From positions 1 to 64,000 of the forward strand of contig DASZXK010000082.1 of assembly GCA_035545855.1 (NCBI GenBank): 64,000 nt of DNA, given 5' to 3'. The position numbers and the translations under genes were made by a program. The stretch comes from DASZVB01 sp035545855. GTDB taxonomy: Bacteria; Myxococcota_A; Polyangia; Polyangiales; Polyangiaceae. The notes under the pieces were generated by a model. The model saw only the letters and a program-made list of their open reading frames with translations. It did no database searches and was not told the origin of the DNA. Below are positions 1-7,419 of this stretch, in pieces (within the stretch, counting starts at the first letter, position 1; each line of letters starts with the position of its first letter).

Positions 1-160
1 CGCCGCCGGAGCCGAACCCGCTTCCGCCGTAGGACGGAAACGCCCCGAAACCGCCGCCGCCTCCGGTCGCGCCGACGTCGTTCCCGGATCCGCATGCGGC
101 GGCGATGCCTCCGAAAACCGCGGCGAGGAACGGAGACGCGCGAAGCAAGGACCGAGGCAT
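1..160 (-). CDS. Partial lipoprotein with Gly-rich linker
   Basis: Only the N-terminus is in the window; the gene runs off the left edge. Read on the minus strand from the ATG at 160-158, the product begins M-P-R-S-L-L-R, has a short hydrophobic stretch and then the lipobox-like I-A-A-A-C near residue 23. A glycine-rich segment (V-G-A-T-G-G-G-G-G-F) follows, the style of linker seen in many other lipoproteins of this window. An in-frame GTG at 169-167 is an alternative start. Function cannot be assigned. It is divergent from the lipoprotein gene at 244. Confidence 0.6.
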   Translation of the reverse strand, partial: MPRSLLRASPFLAAVFGGIAAACGSGNDVGATGGGGGFGAFPSYGGSGFGSGG

Positions 161-243
161 GGCGCCCACGAGCTTACGGGAAGGGCGCTCTTCCCGGCAG
201 CCGGGTCGATAGTCCCCGGGACTTTCGCTATGGTCTCGTCATC

Positions 244-705
244 ATGACGCGGTGCAAGGCGCTCCTCCGGGGCACGGTCTCGATCACGCTCGCCTCGATC
301 GTCGCGCTGTCCGTCGCCGGGTGCGGTGGGAGCTCGGCGCAGGGCCCGGACGCAGCCGAAGCCGATCGCGTCCGCGCTTCCGATCGGCTGAAGGGACGCT
401 GGATGCTGGTCGATTTCCGTCCGGATCAGCCGCTCGAGCCGATGCTCGCGGCGCTTCTCGGCGCGCAGCTCGGGCACCTCGCGGTGAGCTTCGACGGCCA
501 GTGGCTCCTCGCCGAGGGCATCGGCGTCCGCGCGCAGCGGAGCTACGTCGTCCAGGACGCCGCCGGAGACGGCCTCCACCTCGTCGTCCGCGACGACGTC
601 GGCGCGACCTACGACGTCGTCGGCACCTTCCGCGGCAACGACCTCGAGTTTTCGGCCCGCACCTCGCCGTGGCAAGGCGCAGGCCGATTGACGAGGATGC
701 AGTAG
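244..705 (+). CDS. Small lipoprotein of unknown function
   Basis: 153 residues. The ATG at 244 gives a positively charged start, a hydrophobic core and the lipobox S-V-A-G-C (Cys near residue 27), so a lipid-anchored envelope protein is expected. The mature part is about 125 residues and contains R-W-M-L-V-D and F-R-G-N-D-L-E-F, which read like strands of a small beta-barrel of the kind found in lipocalin-like META/DUF306-type proteins; that comparison is only impressionistic. A longer open frame back to 94 exists, but it lacks a signal peptide at its own start, so 244 is preferred. Confidence 0.7.
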   Translation: MTRCKALLRGTVSITLASIVALSVAGCGGSSAQGPDAAEADRVRASDRLKGRWMLVDFRPDQPLEPMLAALLGAQLGHLAVSFDGQWLLAEGIGVRAQRSYVVQDAAGDGLHLVVRDDVGATYDVVGTFRGNDLEFSARTSPWQGAGRLTRMQ

Positions 706-765
706 CTGCTGCGGGACCGCGTTGGAGATTCACGGTTCCGATTCGCGAACGCGGACGATTCCCAG

Positions 766-800
766 GATGCCCCACCCGGCATCCCGCAAAGCGGGATGCC
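766..800. terminator. Three-armed hairpin region, possible terminator
   Basis: A perfect 10-bp inverted repeat with an AAA loop lies at 778-800 (ggcatcccgc / gcgggatgcc). An upstream copy of ggatgcc at 766-772 can instead pair with 778-784, so two mutually exclusive hairpins are possible. It lies about 60 bp after the stop at 705 and just beyond the 3' end of the group II intron. There is no T-run, so intrinsic termination is plausible but not certain. Confidence 0.5.
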
Positions 801-848
801 GACCGCGCCGAGTAGGGACCCCCGGTTGTCCCGGGGGCCCCTCTCACA

Positions 849-879
849 GAACCGGACTTGTGGGCCTCACATCCGGCTC
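849..879 (-). ncRNA. Group II intron domain V hairpin
   Basis: Read on the minus strand, the stem g-a-g-c-c-g-g pairs with c-c-g-g-t-t-c around an internal bulge and short loop. This is the catalytic hairpin of group II ribozymes, with the A-G-C triad at the base. It lies about 100 bases after the maturase stop codon, the expected position, and domain VI follows directly. Confidence 0.75.
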
Positions 880-979
880 TTCGGGGCGGTGATGTTGGCG
901 ACGGCCTTCACATCCGCGGTGCCTCATGGCCCTCGGAGGGTCGGGCGGGTCCTCGTTCACCGTCGGCTTTCGCCTCAGC

Positions 980-2383
980 TCATCCCTCGAGCAGCGCGAG
1001 CTGCTTGGGGCCGATGTCCCAGATGCGCTCGTGGTCGTGGCGCCAATGCGCGTGGAGCCCGTAGAGACCGCGCCGCTCGAAGTACTCGTTGGTGAGACCT
1101 CGGCAGACGGCGCGGACCAAACTGAGCGACCACCAGCTTCGTCGTCTCGCGTTGATATCGACGCGAGCCAGCGGCGCCGGCACTCCCATTTGCACCAGTC
1201 GGTTCACGATGTGCCGCTTGCGCTTCCACTGCTTGAGAATCAGTGCTCGCAACCGGCGTCGGAGATGTTCGTCGACTCGACGGAGTCGGCCGTGCTGCTT
1301 TTCGTCGCAGACCGCGAAGTATCCGAGCCAGCCGCGCAGGTAGAGGTTCACGCGCCGGATGCAGTCGTCGACCGACTGCCCCCAGTTGCGTGGAGTCAGC
1401 GCTTTCAGCTCGGATTCGAGGCGCTGCAAGGCAGCGTCTGTCACGAGCACATGTACTCGCCCGGACTGACGCTTGAGCGTCAGGCTGAGAAATGTACGGT
1501 CCCGTGGCTTCGCCACCTTGCTCTTCTCTGCGTTGACCTTCAGTTTGAGGCGCTTCTCGATGAATGCCTTCAAGCTGGCCATCACTCGGTGCCCGGCTCG
1601 CTCCGTGCGCACGTAGACATTGCAATCGTCTGCGTACCTCACGAAGCGGTGGCCTCGCTCGGCGAGCTCCTGATCGAGTTCGTCGAGCACGATGTTGCTG
1701 AGCAGCGGCGAGAGAGGGCCTCCTTGCGGAGTACCCTGCTCGTTCGCCACGACGACACCATCGGGTAGTACCACCTTCGCTCGAAGCATTTGGCGGATGA
1801 GCGCAGCCACGCGGCGATCCGCGATGCGTTGCTCGAGCCTCGACATCAGGCGGTCGTGGTTGACCTGGTCGAAGAATTTCTCCAGGTCGATGTCCACGAC
1901 CCAGTCGTGCCCCGCCTCCATGTGCTCCTTCGCTTGTTTGATGGCCGTGTGACAGCTCCGGCCTGGCCGAAACCCGTGGCTCCCGTCGTGGAAAGTCTCC
2001 TCGTAGTGCGGGCTGAGCACCTGGTGCACTGCCTGCTGCACGATTCGATCGACCACGTTCGGGACGCCGAGTCCGCGTTGGCCTCCGCTAGCTTTCGGGA
2101 GCCAGACCCGTCGGACGTCTCCGACGCGGTAGGTTCCATCCAGCAAGCATCGGCGCAGCTCCTGCAGACATTCGTTCAGGCTCTTTCGAACCTGCTCGAT
2201 CGTCTGCCGGTCCGGACCGGGTGCTCCGCGATTTGCAGCTACTCGGCTGAATGCCGTTCTCAGGTTCGTCTCATCGGCGATCTCCTCCATCGTCATCGGC
2301 GGCAGGGTGTTGCTCTTCCCCTTCGATGACTTCGGCCTACCACTCCGCTCCACGTCGAGTGGGCTCGACGCTGTCGCGGCCAT
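980..2383 (-). CDS. ltrA: Group II intron reverse transcriptase/maturase
   Basis: About 467 residues from the ATG at 2383. The protein reverse transcribes the intron RNA and helps it fold. Visible motifs are N-R-G-A-P-G-P-D (RT-0/1), H-G-F-R-P-G-R-S-C, the G-T-P-Q-G-G-P-L-S-P block, the catalytic Y-A-D-D box and the maturase (X) motif L-R-G-W-L-G-Y-F. There is no HNH endonuclease domain at the C-terminus. The open frame continues to a GTG at 2698, but that part would overlap intron domains I-III. Residues just upstream of the ATG (Q-L-G-L-F-G-E-T) do look like family sequence, so the true start may lie slightly further upstream. The frame is intact. Confidence 0.9.
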   Translation of the reverse strand: MAATASSPLDVERSGRPKSSKGKSNTLPPMTMEEIADETNLRTAFSRVAANRGAPGPDRQTIEQVRKSLNECLQELRRCLLDGTYRVGDVRRVWLPKASGGQRGLGVPNVVDRIVQQAVHQVLSPHYEETFHDGSHGFRPGRSCHTAIKQAKEHMEAGHDWVVDIDLEKFFDQVNHDRLMSRLEQRIADRRVAALIRQMLRAKVVLPDGVVVANEQGTPQGGPLSPLLSNIVLDELDQELAERGHRFVRYADDCNVYVRTERAGHRVMASLKAFIEKRLKLKVNAEKSKVAKPRDRTFLSLTLKRQSGRVHVLVTDAALQRLESELKALTPRNWGQSVDDCIRRVNLYLRGWLGYFAVCDEKQHGRLRRVDEHLRRRLRALILKQWKRKRHIVNRLVQMGVPAPLARVDINARRRSWWSLSLVRAVCRGLTNEYFERRGLYGLHAHWRHDHERIWDIGPKQLALLEG

Positions 2384-2865
2384 GGCCTCTTTCGAGCTTT
2401 CGGCTGTCTCACCGAAGAGTCCGAGCTGTCCTGCCTCTTTGCTGACCGTGACCGCCTTCCCTTGCCGACCATCGGCTCGGACAGGCTTTCGCCGTCCTTC
2501 CGGTACTACGCGGTCATCCGACTTCTGCCGTCCCGTCACCGCCTCGTCCTTTCGTCCTCGGCAGCTACCGTGGTCGGACCACGGAGGCCGGCAGATCTCC
2601 CTGGGTAAGAAACGCAGAACTTCACACGAATCCCGTCGCCAATACACGCGGCCGACCAACAGATTTCGGGCTTTGCCGCTAGGGACCGGCTCACCCACGG
2701 CTCGCGTGCTCTACGGCGCTTCGCTTTCGCTCGGTTCCGTGCTGCGCCTAAGGCTTCCATCCGACGACTCCTCGCGGAGACGCCGCTGCCTTCGGCGTTG
2801 GATTCCATCTGTCTAGGCTCCAAAGGGACTTTCACCTTCCGTTCTGTGTTCATGCCAGGCGCAAC

Positions 2866-3494
2866 CCAAGCGTCCGTGCTCACCCGGCAACCGGGTTCCG
2901 CGCGGCCACGGGGCGGTATGGCGACCGGGTAGGAAGTTCCGGAGCACACCCTCGGTAGCGCCGGGCGACGTGAAGCGTCGTCTCGGGGTGTGTGCTTCCG
3001 AGAAAGCGTCGACGGCGCCCGCTTCTCGGCACGTCCGAGGTCGGACGACGATTCTTCGCCGTCGTCGCTCTCTCGGAAGCCTGTTTCCGAGAAAGCCAGG
3101 AAGCTCGCGAAGCGGAGGCTCACGTTCACGGCCGTGTCGAGGCCGATTCGCCGGCGTCACTCGCCTCCGCGTCGAATCTCTGCCAATTCAAGTTCGTTCC
3201 TGACCCAGGCTTCTGGAAGAGTGATGCCGGCGCAGGGCGGCGCCCCGTCGTTCCTTCCACGAATACCGAACGCGCCGGTATCACTCTGCCGGAAGCATCG
3301 CGCCCGATACGAGCTGACGCTCGTCGCCTCGTCGTTCGGGCGCGACGCCGGGACGACCTCATCCGGCGGATTCGACCGGAAAGATGTGACGAATCCTCAG
3401 CCTGCGAGTTGGGGCATCTCTCGCCCTCCACGACATGGTGGATCCAGGTCCAGCCTCGTGTGACGAACCCCGAACACCTGCGTTTCTGGGTGCT
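2866..3494. other. Gene-poor exon flank of the intron
   Basis: About 630 bp with no convincing gene. Several frames stay open, but none shows a recognisable protein. The stretch holds the hairpin at 2882-2896 (acccgg / ccgggt), two direct copies of ttccgagaaagc at 2995-3006 and 3086-3097 with an inverted partner near 3067-3079, and the long imperfect palindrome at 3211-3294. It may be a decayed or regulatory region into which the intron inserted. Confidence 0.5.
3211..3294. repeat. Imperfect inverted repeat, about 23-bp arms
   Basis: The core arms agagtgatgccggcgc (3218-3233) and gcgccggtatcactct (3272-3287) are reverse complements with one mismatch. Pairing continues outward to 3211 and 3294 with a few more mismatches. 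The spacer is about 38 bp. It lies between the intron insertion site and the 3' end of the permease gene, where it could act as a terminator for the minus-strand permease transcript or be a relic of a small mobile element. Confidence 0.55.
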
Positions 3495-4706
3495 TCAGTA
3501 CGCGACGAGCCAGAGCCAGAACGTGCCGAACGCGAGCGCGAAGAGCGCGCTCGGTGTGCCGACCTTGCAGAAGTCCCAGAGTGAGACGCGCGTGTGGTGC
3601 TTCGCCCGCTCGACGACGATGATCGTCGCGAGGGACGCCGGGAGCGTCAGGTTCCCGGCGAGCGTGGACGCCATGGCGAGCGTCACCCACGCCGCTTCCG
3701 GGTTCGCCGTGTGGGGAATCGACCCCTTCAGCACCATCACCGCCGGCACGTTGCTCACGAGGTTTGAGAGGATGGCGGTGACGGAGGCGAGGCCCCACGC
3801 CGTGTCCACCCGGAGCCGCGAGAAGAAACCGAGGAGATGCGCCGCGAGACCGGCGCGCTCGCCCCCGCCCACCACGACGAAGAGTCCCGTGAAGAGGGCG
3901 AGGAGCGTCCAGTCGACGCGGGCGTAGAGCTCCTCCGGGCGGGTCGTGCGCGTGAGGAGCATGGCCGCGCCGCCGAGGAGAGCCGCGAGCGCCGGGGGAG
4001 CGCCCGCGATGAACGCGACCAGCACGAGGAGGCTCACGATGGCCCCCTTCCACGCCTCCGCGCGCTGCACGGCGGGTGGAGGCCCGGAATTCCGCGTGGA
4101 GCGCTCCTTCGGGAACGAGTCCCGGTAGACGAAGAGGACGAGCGCCGTGTTCACGGCGAGCGCGAGGAGCGCGACGGGGAGGAGGAGCGTCGCGAAGTGG
4201 CGGTACGTGACGTGCGAGAGCGACGCGATCAGGATGTTCTGCGGGTTTCCCGTGATGGTCGCGACGCTCCCGATGTTGGAGGACGTGGCGAGCGCGACGA
4301 GATACGGCTTCGCCTCGAGCTCGAGGGCGTCGCAGACGCGGAGCACGAGCGGGGTGAACGCGAGGCACACCACGTCGTTGATCATGAGCGCGGAGAGGAC
4401 GGCCGCGGCCGCCGCGAGGAGGACGAGGAGCACGCGCGGCGAGCCGGCGCGTTTCAGGACGAAGTGCCCGACGGCCGCGAACGCTCCCGAGACGTCGAGG
4501 GCGGCGGAGAGCACCATCATCCCGAAGAGCAGCGCGAGGGTCGCGCCGTCGACCGTCCGCTCGGCGTCGTGGAAGGAGAGCACGCCGGCGGCGACCATGA
4601 GCGCGCCGCCGACGACCGAGGCGCCGATGCGATCGGAGCGGAGGCCCGGGATCCGGCCGATCGCGAACGCCACGTAGGTGACGGCGAAGATCAGCCCGGC
4701 GAGCAT
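3495..4706 (-). CDS. ArsB/NhaD-type anion permease
   Basis: 403 residues, hydrophobic throughout with about ten membrane segments. Motifs N-D-V-V-C-L-A-F-T-P-L, G-N-P-Q-N-I-L-I and S-N-V-P-A-V-M-V-L are typical of the ion transporter superfamily that includes ArsB, NhaD and SLC13 permeases, so transport of an anion or Na+/H+ exchange across the inner membrane is expected. Substrate cannot be read from sequence, and no arsR, arsC or arsA is adjacent. The open frame extends to 4967, but the first membrane helix begins right after the ATG at 4706, and the longer version would overlap the divergent hydrolase. Confidence 0.8.
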   Translation of the reverse strand: MLAGLIFAVTYVAFAIGRIPGLRSDRIGASVVGGALMVAAGVLSFHDAERTVDGATLALLFGMMVLSAALDVSGAFAAVGHFVLKRAGSPRVLLVLLAAAAAVLSALMINDVVCLAFTPLVLRVCDALELEAKPYLVALATSSNIGSVATITGNPQNILIASLSHVTYRHFATLLLPVALLALAVNTALVLFVYRDSFPKERSTRNSGPPPAVQRAEAWKGAIVSLLVLVAFIAGAPPALAALLGGAAMLLTRTTRPEELYARVDWTLLALFTGLFVVVGGGERAGLAAHLLGFFSRLRVDTAWGLASVTAILSNLVSNVPAVMVLKGSIPHTANPEAAWVTLAMASTLAGNLTLPASLATIIVVERAKHHTRVSLWDFCKVGTPSALFALAFGTFWLWLVAY

Positions 4707-4776
4707 CCCGCCCTTTCTTACCCAGCCGGTGGGCGAGGGAGAAGAGGCGGGCGGATCCTGGAGTACACTCTCGCCC

Positions 4777-5382
4777 GTGCTCAGGACCCGCGCCCCCGTG
4801 ACCATTGCCGGGAAACCGAGCCTGGAGGGCGTCTTCTGGGGCAGCGGTACGGAGCTCGCCGTCGTCGCGCCGCCCCATCCGCTCATGGGCGGCGAGCTCG
4901 GAAACCCGGTGGTATCGGCGATCGCGGAGGGGCTCGTCCGCGCCGGTCTCCGGGCGCTCCTCTTCAACTATCGCGGGGTGGGGGAGAGCGAAGGGGAGGC
5001 GAGCGGCGACTTCGCGGATGCCGTCCTCGACTACCGCGCCGCGCTCGCCGTCGCGCGAACGTCCGGGGTGGTGAGGGTGTTCGCCGGCTATTCGTTCGGT
5101 GGAGCCGCTGCGCTCCACCTCGCCGCCGGCGACGTCGACGGCGTCGTGCTCGCCGTGGCTCCTCCTCCGCCGTTGCTCTCGCGGGAGCTCCTCGGGAGCC
5201 TGCGGGGTGGCGCGATCGTCTCCGGGGGCCGCGACGCGATCGCGCCCGATCGGAGCATCCGGGAGCTCGCGAGCGGCTCGACGCTCCGGGTGGAGACGTT
5301 CGTGGAAGCCGACCACTTCTTCTTCTCCGTCCTGCCGGATCTCGGACGAGTCGCGGAGAAGGTCGCTGGAGGTGTGCGATGA
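4777..5382 (+). CDS. Alpha/beta hydrolase
   Basis: About 201 residues from a GTG at 4777; a GTG at 4798 is also possible. Features are A-P-P-H-P-L-M-G-G (oxyanion region), F-N-Y-R-G-V-G-E-S-E-G, the nucleophile elbow G-Y-S-F-G-G and E-A-D-H-F-F near the C-terminus, which supplies the His. This pattern matches the small dienelactone hydrolase-like family (COG2945). Its TGA overlaps the ATG of the next gene (ATGA at 5379-5382), so the two are translationally coupled. It is divergent from the permease across about 70 bp. Confidence 0.8.
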   Translation: MLRTRAPVTIAGKPSLEGVFWGSGTELAVVAPPHPLMGGELGNPVVSAIAEGLVRAGLRALLFNYRGVGESEGEASGDFADAVLDYRAALAVARTSGVVRVFAGYSFGGAAALHLAAGDVDGVVLAVAPPPPLLSRELLGSLRGGAIVSGGRDAIAPDRSIRELASGSTLRVETFVEADHFFFSVLPDLGRVAEKVAGGVR

Positions 5383-6182
5383 GCGTCGAGTTGCCCACGC
5401 TGGAAGCCTTGTTCGAGACGTCGGATTTGCCGGCGTTCGAGCTGCCGGAAGAGCTCCTCGCCGCGTACGGCGGTCCCCTCGGCTTCGAGCGCCCGCGGGT
5501 CGTGGCGAACTTCGTGACCTCCCTCGACGGCGTGGTCGGGCTCCCCGGTCCGGGCGAGTCCGGGGGCGTCGTCAGCGGCGGGAGCGCGGCCGATCGTTTC
5601 GTGATGGGGCTGCTCCGCGCGTGCGCGGACACGGTGCTCGTGGGCGCCGGGACGTTCCGGCGCACGCCGAACGTCAAATGGACGGCGGATGCGATCTTCC
5701 CCGCTGCGTCGCCGTTCTACGCCGAGCTCCGTCGCTCTCTCGGGCTTCCGGCGGAGCCGCGCTTCGTCGTCGTCTCCGCGTCGGGGGATCTCGATCCGCG
5801 GAGTCCGGCGCTGTCCCGCGCGCTCGTCGCGACGACGAGCGCCGGCGCCGAACGGCTTCGTCCCGGTCTCTCTCCCGACGCGGAGCTCTTCGTCGCGTCG
5901 GGCAGTAGCGTCCCGATGACGGATCTCGTCCCGCGTCTCCGCGGGGAAGGGCGCGGCCTCGTACTCGCCGAAGGCGGGCCGTCGCTGTTCGCCGAGCTCG
6001 TCCAGGGCCGGCTCCTCGACGAGCTCTTCCTCACGCTCTCGCCCGCGCTGTTCGGCCGTTTCGGCGGCGACGGCCGGAAATCCCTCGCCGACGGTCTGGA
6101 CGTTCGCGGCGCCCGCTTCGATCTCCTGGGGCTCCGCCGGGAGGGCTCGCTCCTCTTCACGCGCTACGCGCTGGAGAAGTAG
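5379..6182 (+). CDS. RibD C-terminal-domain reductase (DHFR-like)
   Basis: 267 residues. The fold is that of the reductase half of riboflavin protein RibD and of dihydrofolate reductases. Visible are V-A-N-F-V-T-S-L-D-G, V-L-V-G-A-G-T-F-R (NADPH site) and L-A-E-G-G-P-S-L-F-A-E-L. There is no deaminase domain, so it is not a full RibD; an NAD(P)H-dependent reductase with unknown substrate is the safe call. It overlaps the preceding hydrolase by 4 nt. Confidence 0.82.
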   Translation: MSVELPTLEALFETSDLPAFELPEELLAAYGGPLGFERPRVVANFVTSLDGVVGLPGPGESGGVVSGGSAADRFVMGLLRACADTVLVGAGTFRRTPNVKWTADAIFPAASPFYAELRRSLGLPAEPRFVVVSASGDLDPRSPALSRALVATTSAGAERLRPGLSPDAELFVASGSSVPMTDLVPRLRGEGRGLVLAEGGPSLFAELVQGRLLDELFLTLSPALFGRFGGDGRKSLADGLDVRGARFDLLGLRREGSLLFTRYALEK

Positions 6183-6218
6183 CCGTCCCGGTGAGCCGAC
6201 GCGAGCGGTGCGTGTAAT

Positions 6219-7334
6219 CTAGCCGGCTCGCTCCACGCGGCCGTCGGCGTGCCTCGCGAACCGCGGCTCGTGCGCGTGCACGGGATCCGAGCGCTTCCAG
6301 GGCCAGCCGCCGAACCCCGTCGCGCGGTAATCCACGTACGCCTTCTCGATCTCCTCGCGCGTGTTCATCACGAACGGGCCGTGCTGCACGATGGGCTCTC
6401 CGATGGGGCGAGCCTGGAGCAGCAGGAACTCGCTCTCTTCGACGCCGTTCTGGATGGGCACGGACACGTCCGGCCGGAGCTCGAGCCCGCGGCTCCCGGG
6501 ATACGTCTCTCCGCCGATGCGCGCGTCCCGGCCCGCGAAGTAGTAGAGCATCCGGTTCGTCCCGGGGCGCGCGGGGGGCAGGACGAAGCGCGCCTCGGCC
6601 GGCATCCGGATCGTCCAGATCGCGACGTCCGAATCCCGGTGAGCTGCCCAGGATTTCGGGGGCGGGGAAGGCGCGGTCGCGTCGCCGAAGCGGCCCGCGA
6701 TCACGCGGAGCTCCGTCCCCTTGCCGTTCGAATCGAGGACGGTGCGTCGCGGGATGGTCTCGTTCCAGAGCATGGAGAAGTGCGCGGGGACGAGCTTGTC
6801 CACCGCCGGCAGGTTCATCCAGATCTGGAAGAGCTCGAGCGGGTTTTCGTTCGATTCGTCGAGGAGGGGGAACATCTCCGCGTGGACGATGCCGCCGCCC
6901 GCCGTGAGCCACTGCACGTCCCCGCCGCCGTAGCGCGCGGCCGCCCCGAGCGAGTCCGAGTGATCCACCAGACCGCGGCGGACGACGGTGACCGTCTCGA
7001 AGCCCCGGTGCGGATGCTCCGGGAAGCCCGGCACGACCTGCCCGTGGTACATCCGGTAGCCGTCCCTGAGGACGAAGTCGCTCCCGAGGTTCCGCCCGGC
7101 GAGCGACGCATGCGGACCGAGCTCCTCGTTTCCCGCCGGGTAGTGGTCGTCGTGGTGCACGCAGAAGAGGAACGGGTCGAGCGTCTTCCACTGGAAGCCG
7201 AGCGGCTCCGCGCTCCGGACGAGACCCTCCGTGCGGACGACGGGCGCTTCCCCGCCGCTCCCCACGGCGCCGCTCCGGCACGAGAGCAAGACGGGGCTCG
7301 ACGCGAGGAGGGAGAGCGCGGCCCTTCGCTGCAT
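6219..7334 (-). CDS. Pirin family protein with lipoprotein-like leader
   Basis: 371 residues. The cupin metal site is visible as H-P-H-R-G-F-E-T-V-T, V-D-H-S-D-S-L-G and I-V-H-A-E-M-F, followed by F-Q-I-W-M-N-L-P, all standard in pirins, which are iron-binding proteins; some act as quercetinases. Unusually, the N-terminus (M-Q-R-R-A-A-L-S-L-L-A, then V-L-L-S-C near residue 19) looks like a signal peptide with a lipobox, suggesting an exported, lipid-anchored pirin. The length exceeds the usual 230-290 residues because of this leader and internal insertions. It is convergent with the reductase gene. Confidence 0.85.
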   Translation of the reverse strand: MQRRAALSLLASSPVLLSCRSGAVGSGGEAPVVRTEGLVRSAEPLGFQWKTLDPFLFCVHHDDHYPAGNEELGPHASLAGRNLGSDFVLRDGYRMYHGQVVPGFPEHPHRGFETVTVVRRGLVDHSDSLGAAARYGGGDVQWLTAGGGIVHAEMFPLLDESNENPLELFQIWMNLPAVDKLVPAHFSMLWNETIPRRTVLDSNGKGTELRVIAGRFGDATAPSPPPKSWAAHRDSDVAIWTIRMPAEARFVLPPARPGTNRMLYYFAGRDARIGGETYPGSRGLELRPDVSVPIQNGVEESEFLLLQARPIGEPIVQHGPFVMNTREEIEKAYVDYRATGFGGWPWKRSDPVHAHEPRFARHADGRVERAG

Positions 7335-7419
7335 GATTTCGCGAGTCTAACGCTCGCGCCCGCGGGATGGCAGGGCCCGCCGTGCACGGAGCGCGGTGGG
7401 CCCGGATTTGCCCCGAGAA

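Larger units (their letters stand above)
812..2865 (-). mobile_element. Group II intron with encoded maturase
   Basis: A ribozyme retroelement of about 2.05 kb on the minus strand. Supporting it are the reverse transcriptase/maturase gene at 980-2383, a domain V-like hairpin at 849-879 (gagccgg ... ccggttc), and a long hairpin matching domain VI at about 816-841 followed by a terminal C-T-A-C near 812. At the other end, near 2865, is a start-like g-t-t-g-c-g-c-c-t-g-g-c followed by g-g-a-a-g-g-t-g-a-a-a-g-t-c-c, typical of domain I. Ends are estimated to within about 10 bp. The 5' exon carries a short hairpin at 2882-2896 and the 3' exon the hairpin at 778-800. Confidence 0.85.

Noticed and set aside
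3397..5316. Long minus-strand frame over the permease and hydrolase
   Set aside because: Shadow of the permease frame; composition is Arg/Pro-rich and it spans two real genes.
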